NCBI RefSeq assembly: GCF_937873725.1
Contig: NZ_CALMYY010000101.1
Location: forward strand, 1-64,000
DNA: 64,000 bases
Source: an uncultured Dietzia sp.
GTDB taxonomy: Bacteria > Actinomycetota > Actinomycetes > Mycobacteriales > Mycobacteriaceae
Direction of reading: 5' to 3'
Shown here in pieces: positions 48,248 through 59,475 of this stretch. A program made the position numbers and the translations under genes. The notes under the pieces were generated by a model that saw nothing but the letters and a program-made list of their open reading frames with translations, was not told where the DNA came from and ran no database searches. Each line of letters begins with the position of its first letter. The first letter of the stretch is position 1.

Positions 48248-48320
48248 GGGGCCAACAGTATCGCCTCCCGCGCACGGACGGTGCCGGGGAGCCGGGTCGG
48301 CGTGGCTACACTTAGCGCCC

Positions 48321-50177
48321 ATGTGCGGAATCGTCGGTTATGTGGGGCATCAGGCTGCCCTCCCCGTTGTGGTCGAGGCCCTACGGCGGATGGAGTACCG
48401 CGGATACGACTCGTCCGGGGTGGCCATTCTCGACGGGTCGGGCTCGTCCCGGGTCGAGAAGAAGGAGGGCAAGCTCGCCAACCTCGAGGCCGCGCTCGAC
48501 GCCGCCGGCCGGGACGGGTTCCCGGGCACCACGGGGATCGGCCACACGCGGTGGGCCACCCACGGGCGCCCGAGTGACCGCAACGCCCACCCCCACGTGT
48601 CGGGGGACGTGGCGATCGTGCACAACGGCATCATCGAGAACTTCGCCCCGCTGAGAGCCGAGCTCGAGGCCGCGGGCGTCGAGCTGGAGTCGGATACCGA
48701 CTCCGAGGTCGCCGCGCACCTGTTGGCCCGCGAGATGTCTTCCGGCCCGAACGCCGGGGACTTCGTCGCCGCGTGCCGCGCCGTGCTCAACCGCCTCGAG
48801 GGCGCGTTCACGCTGGTGTTCAGTCACGCCGCCCACCCCGACACCCTCGTCGCCGCCCGTCGCTCCACCCCGCTCGTGCTGGGCGTGGGGGAGGGGGAGA
48901 TGTTCCTCGGGTCGGACGTCGCCGCGTTCATCGAGCACACCCGCGAGGCGGTGGAGCTCGGCCAGGACAACGTGGTGGTGCTGCGGGCCGACGGATACGA
49001 GATCACCGACTTCGCCGGTGAGCCCTCCGAGGGCCGTCCGTTCCACATCGACTGGGACCTCGCCGCCGCCGAGAAGGGCGGGTACGACTACTTCATGCTC
49101 AAGGAGATCACCGAGCAGCCGGCGGCCGTGGCGGACACCCTCCTCGGCCATTTCCAGGACGGCCGCATCGTGCTGGACGAGCAGCGGATGAGCGACCAGG
49201 AACTGCGGGACATCGACAAGGTGTTCATCGTGGCCTGCGGCAGTGCCTACCACTCCGGGATGGTGGCCAAGTACGCGATCGAGCACTGGACGCGGCTGCC
49301 GTGTGAGGTCGAGATCGCCTCGGAGTTCCGCTACCGCGACCCCGTGCTGGACCGGTCCACCCTGGTGGTGGCGATCTCCCAGTCCGGCGAGACCGCCGAC
49401 ACCCTCGAGGCGGTGCGACACGCCAGGGCGCAGAAGGCCCGCGTGTTGGCGGTGTGCAACACCAACGGCTCGCAGATCCCCCGGGAGGCCGACGCCGTGC
49501 TCTACACGCACGCCGGCCCCGAGATCGGCGTGGCGTCCACCAAGGCGTACCTCGCGCAGATCACCGCCAACTACCTCGTCGGCCTGGCGTTGGCGCAGGC
49601 CCGCGGCACCAAGTACCCCGACGAGGTGGCCGCCGAGTTCCGCCAGCTCGAGCAGATGCCGGCCCTCATCCAGCAGGTCGTGGACTCCCTGGAGCCGGTC
49701 CGCGAGATCGCGCGGGAGCTGGCCGACTCCAAATCCGTGCTGTTCCTCGGTCGTCACGTCGGCTACCCGACGGCGCTCGAGGGCGCGCTCAAGCTCAAGG
49801 AGCTCGCGTACATGCACGCGGAGGGTTTCCCCGCCGGCGAGCTCAAGCACGGCCCCATCGCGCTCATCGAGGACGGCCTGCCCGTCTTTGTGGTGATGCC
49901 CCCCGTCGAGGGCCGCGGGGTCCTCCACTCCAAGCTGGTGAGCAACATCCAGGAGATCCGGGCCCGCGGCGCGCGGACCATCGTGATCGCCGAGGAGGGT
50001 GACGAGGTGGTGCGGCCGCTGGCGGACCACTTCATCCCGATCCCGGCCACGACCACGCTCCTGCAGCCGCTGCTGGCCACGATCCCGTATCAGGCGTTCG
50101 CCGCCGAGGTGGCCGCCGCCCGCGGCTACGACGTGGACAAGCCGCGCAACCTGGCCAAGTCCGTCACGGTGGAGTGA
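48321..50177 (+). CDS. glmS: Glutamine-fructose-6-phosphate aminotransferase (isomerising)
   Basis: First step of UDP-GlcNAc synthesis, 618 aa. The N-terminal nucleophile Cys2 follows Met1 (MCGIVGYVG), and the glutaminase domain has GHTRWATHG and HNGIIEN. Two SIS sugar-isomerase domains follow (ACGSAYHSGM, SQSGETADTLEA, GRHVGYPTALEGALKLKE), ending in LAKSVTVE. The ATG is eight bases after TACACT without a Shine-Dalgarno, so it is probably leaderless; no glmS ribozyme is present or expected in this lineage. Confidence 0.98.
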   Translation: MCGIVGYVGHQAALPVVVEALRRMEYRGYDSSGVAILDGSGSSRVEKKEGKLANLEAALDAAGRDGFPGTTGIGHTRWATHGRPSDRNAHPHVSGDVAIVHNGIIENFAPLRAELEAAGVELESDTDSEVAAHLLAREMSSGPNAGDFVAACRAVLNRLEGAFTLVFSHAAHPDTLVAARRSTPLVLGVGEGEMFLGSDVAAFIEHTREAVELGQDNVVVLRADGYEITDFAGEPSEGRPFHIDWDLAAAEKGGYDYFMLKEITEQPAAVADTLLGHFQDGRIVLDEQRMSDQELRDIDKVFIVACGSAYHSGMVAKYAIEHWTRLPCEVEIASEFRYRDPVLDRSTLVVAISQSGETADTLEAVRHARAQKARVLAVCNTNGSQIPREADAVLYTHAGPEIGVASTKAYLAQITANYLVGLALAQARGTKYPDEVAAEFRQLEQMPALIQQVVDSLEPVREIARELADSKSVLFLGRHVGYPTALEGALKLKELAYMHAEGFPAGELKHGPIALIEDGLPVFVVMPPVEGRGVLHSKLVSNIQEIRARGARTIVIAEEGDEVVRPLADHFIPIPATTTLLQPLLATIPYQAFAAEVAAARGYDVDKPRNLAKSVTVE

Positions 50178-50199
50178 CCCGTCCGCGAGACTGACGGTC

Positions 50200-51699
50200 A
50201 TGAGGCGAGCACACCCGGTCGAGGCGATCCGGGCCGCCGAGCGCCCGCTTCTCGAGGCGGCCGAGGCATCCGGTGACCCGGACGCCGTGATGCGTCGCGC
50301 GGCCGCGGGCGTCGCCCACCACACCGCCGCGCTGCTGCGCTCGAGGTCCGGCGGCGTGTTCGGCCGGTCGGTCCTGCTGATCGTGGGCAGCGGGGACAAC
50401 GGTGGGGACGCCCTGTACGCCGGCGCGATGCTGCGGGCCCGGGGCTGCCGCGTCGAGGCGGTCCTGCTCGACCCGGCCCGGGCGCACGCGCGGGCCCTCG
50501 CCGCGTTGCGGCGTGCGGGGGGGCGGGCGGCCGGGTTCCGCGCCGGGCCCGGTGCCGGGGCCACCCCGCCCGACGTGGTGATCGACGGGGTCGTGGGCCT
50601 GGCGGGCAGCGGCCCGCTGCGGGAGCCGGCGGCGGGGATCGTCGCCCACCACGCCGCGGCGGGGGTCCCGTTCGTGTCGGTGGATCTGCCGAGCGGGGTC
50701 GACGCGGACACGGGAACGGTCCACGACCCGCACGTGCCGGCCCACGTCACCGTGACCTTCGGCGCTCTCCGGCGGGCCCACCTGCTGGCCTCCCCGGCGT
50801 GCGGCCGGGTCGAGGTGGTGGACATCGGGATGGGCGGGATCCCCGCCGGACCGCGATCCGTCCGCCGACCGGACCGCGCGGAGGTCGGCCGGTCGTGGCC
50901 GGTGCCCGGGCCGGGCGACGACAAGTACAGCCAGGGCGTGGTGGCGATCCGCGCCGGTTCCGACCGCTTCCCCGGGGCGGCCGTCCTCTGCGCCTCGGCG
51001 GCGGTGGCGGCGACCTCGGGGATGGTGCGCTACGTGGGTTCGGGCTCGGGCGCGGTGCTCGCTGTCCGGCCCGAGGTGGTGTGTCACCCGTCGGTGGCGG
51101 AGGCGGGGACCGCGCAGGCCTGGGTCGTGGGCCCGGGTGCGGGCACCGGCGCCGAGGCCGTGGCCGACATCGACGCCGTCCTCGCGCACGGGCTGCCGAC
51201 GGTGCTCGACGCCGACGCCCTGACCTGCGTCGCCGCCCACCCGGTCCTGCTGCGCGGCGTCGCCGCGTCGGTGCTGCTCCCCCCCCACGCGGGGGAGTTC
51301 GACCGCCTCACCGGCGGGTGGGACCGGGCGGACCGGGCCGGGGCCCTGCGCCGGTACGTCGCCGGTCTACGAGACCGGGGGATCAACGCGACGGTGCTGC
51401 TCAAGGGACGCGTCACGCTTGTCGACGACGGCGAGACGACCTGGTCCGTCGACGCCGGCTGCTCCTGGGCCGCCACGGCAGGCTCCGGGGATGTGCTGTC
51501 CGGGATAGCCGGGGCGTTGCTCGCGGGCGGCAGGGGGGACGGTCGGGCCGCGGCGTGGCCGGCGGTCGCGGCGGCGGTGGAGCGCGCCGGCGCCGCCCGC
51601 GCCGCCGCGGTGCGAACGGGCGGGGCGGGCGCGCCGATCGGTGCCACCGACCTGCTGTCCGCACTCCCGGGGGCGATCTCCTCGCTCCGCGATGAATGA
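50200..51699 (+). CDS. nnr: Bifunctional NAD(P)H-hydrate epimerase / ADP-dependent dehydratase (metabolite repair)
   Basis: Repairs damaged hydrated NAD(P)H, 499 aa. The N-terminal epimerase domain (about 1-215) has GSGDNGGDALYAG and VSVDLPSGVDADTG. The C-terminal dehydratase of the ribokinase fold (about 225-499) has KYSQG, VVGPGAGTG, VLDADALT, LPPHAGEF and ATAGSGDVLSGIAGALL. It lies 22 bp after glmS and its end overlaps an upstream in-frame extension of alr. Same order as the Rv3436c-Rv3423c region. Confidence 0.94.
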   Translation: MRRAHPVEAIRAAERPLLEAAEASGDPDAVMRRAAAGVAHHTAALLRSRSGGVFGRSVLLIVGSGDNGGDALYAGAMLRARGCRVEAVLLDPARAHARALAALRRAGGRAAGFRAGPGAGATPPDVVIDGVVGLAGSGPLREPAAGIVAHHAAAGVPFVSVDLPSGVDADTGTVHDPHVPAHVTVTFGALRRAHLLASPACGRVEVVDIGMGGIPAGPRSVRRPDRAEVGRSWPVPGPGDDKYSQGVVAIRAGSDRFPGAAVLCASAAVAATSGMVRYVGSGSGAVLAVRPEVVCHPSVAEAGTAQAWVVGPGAGTGAEAVADIDAVLAHGLPTVLDADALTCVAAHPVLLRGVAASVLLPPHAGEFDRLTGGWDRADRAGALRRYVAGLRDRGINATVLLKGRVTLVDDGETTWSVDAGCSWAATAGSGDVLSGIAGALLAGGRGDGRAAAWPAVAAAVERAGAARAAAVRTGGAGAPIGATDLLSALPGAISSLRDE

Positions 51700-51736
51700 A
51701 TCGCCACCGTCGCCGCTGTTTGGCATAATGGACAAA

Positions 51737-52933
51737 ATGGGTCTGATTGTCCCGCCGGCGCCGTGCCGCGCCGAGATCGATCTGGACGCGATCGAGCACA
51801 ACGCCCGCGTCCTGCTCCGGTCTGCCCGCGGCGCGCGGGTGATGGCCGTGGTCAAGGCCGACGCCTACGGCCACGGTGCCGTCCCGGTCTCCCTCGCGGC
51901 GCTGCGCGGGGGTGCGGACGCCCTCGGGGTGACCACGATCGGGGAGGCGCTCGAACTGCGCGGGGCGGGGATCGACGCGGAGATCCTGGCCTGGCTCTAC
52001 TCGGCCGGCGACGACGTCCGTTCCGCTCTGGAGGCAGACGTGGACCTCGCGGTCCCCGGGCCCGGTCACCTCGACACCATCCTCGACGCCGCGCGCCGCA
52101 CCGGCCGCCGCGCCCGGGTGACCCCCAAGATCGACACCGGGCTCGCCCGCTCCGGGATCACGCTGGACGACTGGCCCGCCGTCCTCGACAGGCTGGTGGA
52201 CGCCTCGGAGGAGGGGCTCATCGAGGTCACCGGGTTGATGGCGCACTTCGCGCATGCCGACGACCCGGGGAACCCGGTGATCGACCAGCAGGTGGCGCGG
52301 CTGCACGAGTGCGTGGCGCAGGCCCGCGCGCGCGGCCTGGACTGCCCCGTCAACCACCACGCCAACTCGGCCGCGACGCTGACCCGCCCGGAGGACGGCT
52401 TCGAGATGGTCCGGCCCGGGATCGCCCTGTACGGGCTCTCCCCGGTCGACGACCCGGGGGTGGAGCTCATTCCGGCCATGACGTTCTCGGCGGAGGTCCT
52501 GATGACCAAGCGGCTGGCGGCCGGTCAGGGTGTGAGCTACGGGCACACCTGGCACGCGCCCCGCGACACCACGGTCGCGCTCGTGGCGGCGGGGTACGCC
52601 GACGGGGTGTGGCGCCTGCTCTCGGGCAGGCTCGACGTCTCGATCGGTGGCCGTCGGTACCCGAACGTCGGTCGCGTCTGCATGGACCAGTTCGTCGTGG
52701 ACCTCGGGCCGGACCCGGGTGACGCGGTGCGGGCGGGCGACACCGCGGTCCTGTTCGGTGCGGGTTCCGACGGGGGCCCCACGGCCGCCGAGTGGGCGCG
52801 GGCCCTGGGGACCATCCACTACGAGGTCGTCACCGCCGTCCGCGGCCGGGCGAGCCGCCAGTACGTTCTCAGGGGGCACCACGTCCCCGGGGGCAACGGT
52901 GTCCCCGGGGGGCACAGGGAGGGTCAACGATGA
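51737..52933 (+). CDS. alr: Alanine racemase
   Basis: PLP enzyme that makes D-alanine for peptidoglycan, 398 aa from this start. The PLP lysine is Lys40 in VVKADAYGHG, the second catalytic base is the Tyr in GVSYGHTW, and PNVGRVCMDQF is conserved. In-frame ATGs at 51692, 51728 and 51737 are possible. The last is preferred because it lies seven bases after a CATAAT hexamer and no candidate has a Shine-Dalgarno; this gives the normal N-terminus. Its stop overlaps the next ATG (ATGA). Confidence 0.95.
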   Translation: MGLIVPPAPCRAEIDLDAIEHNARVLLRSARGARVMAVVKADAYGHGAVPVSLAALRGGADALGVTTIGEALELRGAGIDAEILAWLYSAGDDVRSALEADVDLAVPGPGHLDTILDAARRTGRRARVTPKIDTGLARSGITLDDWPAVLDRLVDASEEGLIEVTGLMAHFAHADDPGNPVIDQQVARLHECVAQARARGLDCPVNHHANSAATLTRPEDGFEMVRPGIALYGLSPVDDPGVELIPAMTFSAEVLMTKRLAAGQGVSYGHTWHAPRDTTVALVAAGYADGVWRLLSGRLDVSIGGRRYPNVGRVCMDQFVVDLGPDPGDAVRAGDTAVLFGAGSDGGPTAAEWARALGTIHYEVVTAVRGRASRQYVLRGHHVPGGNGVPGGHREGQR

Positions 52934-54183
52934 GCGAGAACCAGGACACCGCGGATCGTCGCGGGGGTAGGCCGCGGATCCGGTTGCCCCGCCGCCCCAC
53001 CCGGACCCCGGGGGAGGAGCCGGTCGAGGTCCGGCCCCCCGAGCTCGTCGGCGGGGATCCGGCTGACGTCGAGGCGGTGGCCGAACAGATCCGCACGCCC
53101 GGCGGCCTGGCCGCGGGGCTCAGCGCACTCGGGGCGGCCACCATCGGATCCGTCGGCACGCTCCTGCCCGGGCGGCGGGCCAACGACCCGTGGGCGGGCG
53201 AGGACATGTGGGAACTGGGCGTGGACCGCGGCTCGATGGTCGCCGCCTCGGACGGCGTCCCGCTGGCCGTGCGCGAGGCCGGGCCGACCGACGCCCCGAT
53301 GACGGTGGTGTTCGCCCACGGCTACACGCTCTCGATGGATTCCTGGCACTTCCAGCGCCGGCACCTGCAGGACCGGTTCGGGTCCGAGGTCCGGATGGTG
53401 TTCTACGACCAGCGCGGTCACGGCCTCAGCGGGAAGAGTTCCCGTGCCAACTCGACCATCGCGCAGCTCGCCTCCGACCTCGACACGGTCGTCTCGGCGA
53501 CGGCCCCGACGGGCCCGATCGTGGTGATCGGTCACTCCATGGGGGGCATGACCGTCATGGGCTACGCCGCCCGCCACCCCGGGTCCGTCCGCGAGCGGGT
53601 CCTGGGGGTGGGGCTGGTCGCCACCGCCATGGCCGAGCTGTCCGAGGCGGGGCTCGGCGCGGTGCTCGACAGCAGGACCGTCGCCAGGGTCGCGGGTCTC
53701 GCCGGACGGACCCCCGGCGTGTTCACCGGCGGGCGACGAGCCCTCGGCGCGCTCATCTCCCCGTTCATCTACGGTGGCTCGTTCGGCGACCCGGCCAGGA
53801 TGAGCCCGACCGTCGCCAGGTTCGTGGACAAGCTCATCGCGTCGACCGACGTGCTGACCATCGCGAACTTCTTCGAGACCCTCACCCAACACGACGAGAC
53901 CGCCGCGATGCCCGTGTTGCGGTCCGTGCGCACCACCGTGCTGTGCGGCGACCGCGACCTGCTCACCCCGCTCGACCGGTCCGTGGACATCGCGGAGGCG
54001 CTGCCGGACGCGGAGTTCGTCGTGGTCCCGGGGTGCGGTCACATGGTGATGATGGAGGAGCCCGCACACGTCTCCGAGGTCCTCGGTGACCTCATCGCGG
54101 ACGCGATCGTCGAGTGGCGCACGCGTATCCGCGCCGCCGAGGAGAACGGCGGCCCCCCGGCGGGGCACAGCAAGGCCTCGTGA
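52930..54183 (+). CDS. Alpha/beta hydrolase
   Basis: A 417-aa hydrolase: a basic, Pro-rich N-terminal region (about 1-75) with a weakly hydrophobic Gly/Ala segment, then a canonical fold with HGYTLS, YDQRGHGLSG, the nucleophile elbow GHSMGGMT, the acid in LCGDRDLLTP and the His in GCGHMVMME. The substrate is unknown. It is embedded by four-base overlaps between alr and tsaE, an arrangement I recall as common in corynebacteria and rhodococci. Confidence 0.88.
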   Translation: MSENQDTADRRGGRPRIRLPRRPTRTPGEEPVEVRPPELVGGDPADVEAVAEQIRTPGGLAAGLSALGAATIGSVGTLLPGRRANDPWAGEDMWELGVDRGSMVAASDGVPLAVREAGPTDAPMTVVFAHGYTLSMDSWHFQRRHLQDRFGSEVRMVFYDQRGHGLSGKSSRANSTIAQLASDLDTVVSATAPTGPIVVIGHSMGGMTVMGYAARHPGSVRERVLGVGLVATAMAELSEAGLGAVLDSRTVARVAGLAGRTPGVFTGGRRALGALISPFIYGGSFGDPARMSPTVARFVDKLIASTDVLTIANFFETLTQHDETAAMPVLRSVRTTVLCGDRDLLTPLDRSVDIAEALPDAEFVVVPGCGHMVMMEEPAHVSEVLGDLIADAIVEWRTRIRAAEENGGPPAGHSKAS

Positions 54184-54692
54184 CGATCGGGGTGCCGGGG
54201 GAACGCGAGTTGCCCTCGGTGGAGCACACCCACGCGCTCGGGGCGGAGCTGGCCGGACTGCTGCGGGCCGGGGACGTGGTGGTGCTCGACGGGCCCCTCG
54301 GCGCGGGCAAGACCGCGCTCGCCTCGGGGATCGCCGCCGGGCTCGGGGTCCGCGGGCGCGTGACGTCGCCGACCTTCGTCATCGCGCGCCGCCACGCGCC
54401 GGGAACCGCGGACGGGCCGGGGCTGGTCCACGTGGACGCGTATCGCCTGCTCGGGGGCGAGGACCCCCACGGCGGTCGGCCCGGCCGGGCGGACCTGGCC
54501 GACCAGCTCGAATCGCTCGACCTGGACTCCGCGCTGGACCGCGACGTGGTGGTGGTCGAATGGGGCGCGGGGTTCGTCGACTCCCTGGTCGCCGACCCGC
54601 TCGTCGTCACGCTGAGCCGCGGCGAGGACACGGACGTGCGCTCGGCGGTCTGGCACCGGGCCGGGGGCGCGCCGGGCCCGGCGGTACCCTGA
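54180..54692 (+). CDS. tsaE: tRNA t6A synthesis ATPase TsaE
   Basis: P-loop ATPase needed to cycle the TsaB-TsaD complex that makes threonylcarbamoyladenosine at tRNA position 37, 170 aa. Walker A is GPLGAGKT; other landmarks are TSPTFVIAR, HVDAYRL and VVVEWGAG. The GTG overlaps the hydrolase stop (GTGA). The middle part has a lineage-type insertion (GGEDPHGGRPGRAD). Confidence 0.94.
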   Translation: MTIGVPGERELPSVEHTHALGAELAGLLRAGDVVVLDGPLGAGKTALASGIAAGLGVRGRVTSPTFVIARRHAPGTADGPGLVHVDAYRLLGGEDPHGGRPGRADLADQLESLDLDSALDRDVVVVEWGAGFVDSLVADPLVVTLSRGEDTDVRSAVWHRAGGAPGPAVP

Positions 54693-54697
54693 CCGGT

Positions 54698-55438
54698 GTG
54701 CTGGTCCTCGCCGTAGACACCTCCACCCCCGCCGTCACCGCGGGGGTCTGCCGCCTCGTGCGCGGCGACGGCCGCCCGGTCGTCACCACCCTCGCCTCGC
54801 GGGTCACCGAGGACGCTCGCGCCCACGCGGAGCTGCTCACCCCCCACATCCTCGACAGCCTCGCCGAGGCGGGACTCGCCCCGGCCGAGCTCGACGCGGT
54901 GGTGGTGGGGGTCGGTCCCGGGCCGTTCACCGGGCTGCGGGTGGGGATGGCCACCGCGGCGGCGTTCGCGGACGCGATCGGGCGACCGGTGTACGGGGTG
55001 GTCTCGCTCGACGGGCTCGCGGAGACCGCGCGCGCCGCCGGGGTGGTCGGCGAGCTCGTCGTCGTCACCGACGCCCGGCGCCGCGAGGCCTACCACGCGC
55101 GCTACTCCGCGGACGGCGCCCGCGTCTCCGGACCGACGGTCGGCCCCGCCGCCGACATCGCGGTGGAGGGCGTCGACCACCTGGTGGGCGACCCCGCCCG
55201 GCTCGCCGAGGTCGTCGGCGCCGCGTCCCCGGCCGCGGCGGGTCTGGTCGCGCCCGGCCCGGTCTCGCCGGACCCCGCCGGGCTCGTCAGGGTCGCGGCC
55301 GGAGACCTGCTGCGCGGCGTGACCCCGGCCCCGCTCGAACCCCTCTACCTCAGGCGGCCGGACGCGGTTCCGCCCCGCAGGGTGGAGCCGTCGCGGGCGT
55401 TGCGGGGCGTCGACCGCAGTGGCGGCCCGCGCCGATGA
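54698..55438 (+). CDS. tsaB: tRNA t6A synthesis protein TsaB
   Basis: Partner of TsaD, of ASKHA fold but without its own catalytic site, 246 aa. The start LVLAVDTSTPAVTAGV and VGVGPGPFTGLRVGMATA are diagnostic; VVTDARRREAYHARY follows. The GTG start is seven bases after TACCCT, so an internal leaderless promoter is possible, although the gene is also only five bases after tsaE. The ATGA overlap with rimI continues the operon. Confidence 0.94.
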   Translation: MLVLAVDTSTPAVTAGVCRLVRGDGRPVVTTLASRVTEDARAHAELLTPHILDSLAEAGLAPAELDAVVVGVGPGPFTGLRVGMATAAAFADAIGRPVYGVVSLDGLAETARAAGVVGELVVVTDARRREAYHARYSADGARVSGPTVGPAADIAVEGVDHLVGDPARLAEVVGAASPAAAGLVAPGPVSPDPAGLVRVAAGDLLRGVTPAPLEPLYLRRPDAVPPRRVEPSRALRGVDRSGGPRR

Positions 55439-55953
55439 GCGGGACGGATCCGGACGGGGTGGTCTACGGGCCGCTCACCGCCGAGGACGCGACGGGCTGC
55501 GCCGGCCTCGAGCGGATCCTGTTCGCCGGTGACGGGCCGTGGTCGGCGGCGGCGTTCCTGTCCGAGATCGGGTCCCGCCACACCACGTGCGTGGCGGCCC
55601 GGGCGGGCGAGCGGCTGGTCGGGTACGCGGTGCTCGCGGCGCTCGGGCGACCGGGCGACCGGGAGTTCGAGGTGCACACCATCGGGGTCGACCCCGCGTA
55701 CCAGGGGCGGGGGATCGGGCGCACGATGCTCCGTCGCCTGCTCGACCTGGCGGACGCGGAGTCCGCACCGGTGGTGCTGGACGTGCGCACCGACAACCTG
55801 CCGGCGCGATCGCTGTACCTCGCGCACGGCTTCGAGGTGGCGGGGGTGCGGCCCCGCTACTACCGGCCGAGCATGGCCGATGCCTACCTGATGGTCCGGT
55901 CCGCGGTGCCCCGGGCGGGGCACCGCGACACCGAGGAGGGGAGTGGCCCGTGA
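55435..55953 (+). CDS. rimI: Ribosomal-protein-alanine N-acetyltransferase RimI (GNAT)
   Basis: A 172-aa GNAT enzyme. The acetyl-CoA loop is [10 protein letters not shown], the preceding strand [10 protein letters not shown], and the late motifs [20 protein letters not shown] and RYYRP are typical of RimI, which acetylates S18 or other N-termini. It lies between tsaB and tsaD as in M. tuberculosis (Rv3420c), with four-base overlaps on both sides. Confidence 0.92.
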   Translation: MSGTDPDGVVYGPLTAEDATGCAGLERILFAGDGPWSAAAFLSEIGSRHTTCVAARAGERLVGYAVLAALGRPGDREFEVHTIGVDPAYQGRGIGRTMLRRLLDLADAESAPVVLDVRTDNLPARSLYLAHGFEVAGVRPRYYRPSMADAYLMVRSAVPRAGHRDTEEGSGP

Positions 55954-56987
55954 GAACGGTCATGGGGATCGAGAGCTCGTGCGACGAGACGGGGGTGGCG
56001 GTCGCGCGGATCCACGACGACGGTCGGGTCGAACTGCTCTCCGACGTGGTGGCCTCGTCGATGTCCGAGCACGCGCGGTTCGGCGGGGTGGTTCCCGAGA
56101 TCGCCTCCCGGGCACACCTCGAGGCGCTAGTGCCGACGGTCCGGGGGGCGCTCGCCGACGCGGGGGTCGACCGGCCCGACGCCGTCGCCACGACCATCGG
56201 ACCCGGGCTGTCCGGAGCGCTGCTGGTGGGCTCGTCGGCGGCCAAGGCCTACGCGGCGGCGTGGGGGACGCCGTTCTACGCCGTCAACCATCTGGTCGGG
56301 CACGTGGCCGTGGCGGGATTTGACGGTGACCCGCTCGGCGAGTGCGTGGCGCTGCTCGTCTCCGGCGGGCACACGCAGCTGCTGCACGTGACGTCGTTGA
56401 CCGAGCCCGTGGTGGAACTCGGCTCGACCGTCGACGACGCGGCGGGGGAGGCCTACGACAAGGTGGCGCGGTTGCTGGGCCTGGGCTACCCGGGCGGTCC
56501 GGCGATCGACAGGCTCGCCGCGTCCGGCGATCCCGCGGCCATCGCGTTCCCGCGCGGCATGACCGGCCCCCGGGACGCGCGTCACGACTTCTCCTTCTCC
56601 GGGCTCAAGACCTCCGTCGCGAGGCGGATCGAGGCCGCGGAGCGGGACGGCGTCCGGGTGGACGTGGCGGACGTCGCGGCCTCGTTCCAGGAGGCCGTCG
56701 CCGACGTGCTCACCATGAAGGCGGTCCGGGCCTGCACCGACCTCGGCGTGGACACGCTCCTAGTGGGCGGAGGGGTGGCGGCCAACTCCAGGCTCCGGGA
56801 GTTGGCCGCGCAGCGGTGCGCCGAGGCGGGCATCACCCTGAGGGTCCCCCGCCCACGCCTGTGCACGGACAACGGGGCGATGGTGGTGGGCGTGGCGTCG
56901 GCGCTGTTCGCCTCGGGGGCCGAGCCCAGCGCCCTCACGGTGGCCGTCGACCCGGGGCTGCCGGTCGGGGTGACGCAGGTGAGGTGA
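55950..56987 (+). CDS. tsaD: tRNA N6-adenosine threonylcarbamoyltransferase TsaD
   Basis: Catalytic subunit of t6A synthesis, 345 aa. It has [12 protein letters not shown], the iron-ligand pair in [40 protein letters not shown] and [15 protein letters not shown]. The GTG overlaps rimI (GTGA), and GAGGAGGGGA precedes it. It closes the alr-hydrolase-tsaE-tsaB-rimI-tsaD chain; groES begins 180 bp later from its own promoter. Confidence 0.96.
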   Translation: MRTVMGIESSCDETGVAVARIHDDGRVELLSDVVASSMSEHARFGGVVPEIASRAHLEALVPTVRGALADAGVDRPDAVATTIGPGLSGALLVGSSAAKAYAAAWGTPFYAVNHLVGHVAVAGFDGDPLGECVALLVSGGHTQLLHVTSLTEPVVELGSTVDDAAGEAYDKVARLLGLGYPGGPAIDRLAASGDPAAIAFPRGMTGPRDARHDFSFSGLKTSVARRIEAAERDGVRVDVADVAASFQEAVADVLTMKAVRACTDLGVDTLLVGGGVAANSRLRELAAQRCAEAGITLRVPRPRLCTDNGAMVVGVASALFASGAEPSALTVAVDPGLPVGVTQVR

Positions 56988-57049
56988 GGCCTGCCCGGGT
57001 GTTCGCCCTCGGCGAATCGGGCCGATCGGGCACCCGGGGCACTTGAGTG

Positions 57050-57076
57050 CTGGCACTCGCACATATAGAGTGCCAA
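57050..57076 (+). promoter_or_regulatory. CIRCE element (HrcA operator) upstream of groES
   Basis: CTGGCACTC-N9-GAGTGCCAA: two 9-bp arms separated by nine bases, matching the CIRCE consensus TTAGCACTC-N9-GAGTGCTAA at 15 of 18 arm positions. The arms pair with each other. It lies 93 bp before groES and predicts HrcA repression released by heat shock. Confidence 0.9.
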
Positions 57077-57169
57077 TAGGCATGGACCCGGCCGCGTCAC
57101 CCGCGACGACGCCACCCCGGATCCCGCCCCCCAGAACACACATCACCATCTACACACGGAGGATCCATC

Positions 57170-57457
57170 GTGGCGATCAAGCCGCTTGAGGACAAGATTC
57201 TCGTCGAGGCCACCGCTGCCGAGACCACCACGGCGTCCGGCCTCGTCATCCCGGACACCGCCAAGGAGAAGCCCCAGGAGGGCACCGTGGTCGCGGTCGG
57301 CAAGGGCCGCTTCGACGAGGACGGTGACCGCATCCCCATGGACATCAAGGAGGGTGACAAGGTCATCTACTCCAAGTACGGCGGCACCGAGATCAAGTAC
57401 GAGGGCAAGGAGTACCTGATCCTCTCCTCGCGCGACGTTCTCGCGGTCATCGACTGA
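57170..57457 (+). CDS. groES: Co-chaperonin GroES
   Basis: 10-kDa lid of the GroEL chamber, 95 aa: [16 protein letters not shown], the mobile loop around [21 protein letters not shown] and [16 protein letters not shown] start with GGAGGATC before it. It is co-transcribed with groEL1, 122 bp downstream, under CIRCE control. Confidence 0.97.
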   Translation: MAIKPLEDKILVEATAAETTTASGLVIPDTAKEKPQEGTVVAVGKGRFDEDGDRIPMDIKEGDKVIYSKYGGTEIKYEGKEYLILSSRDVLAVID

Positions 57458-57498
57458 CGTGAGCTCGTAACCCCCGCCCCGGTGGCGCCGGACAGTGA

Positions 57499-59202
<1,704 letters not shown>

Positions 59203-59215
59203 CATCGGGCGAGAC

Positions 59216-59252
59216 CGGGCCCCGGCCACCGCGACAGCGGGGCCGGGGCCCG
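59216..59252 (+). terminator. Terminator of groES-groEL1
   Basis: CGGGCCCCGGCC pairs with GGCCGGGGCCCG (12 bp), followed by TTCCCCTTTGT, 14 bp after the groEL1 stop. Confidence 0.88.
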
Positions 59253-59475
59253 TTCCCCTTTGTCGGGCGGGCGTGTGGTCTCATGACGGCGTCAACGGTT
59301 ACGCTGGACTCTCACGAGATGACCTCCGGCCCAGGGGTCACGCACGTATCCTGTGCCCACGTCCCGAGAGACACCCGCGGGCCGCGCGTGGGACCACGAC
59401 GTCCGGCGTCGTTCACCACGACAGAAAGGCCGTGCCCCGTAACACACCCGTGTAACGAGAGGCCCCCCGAATTCG

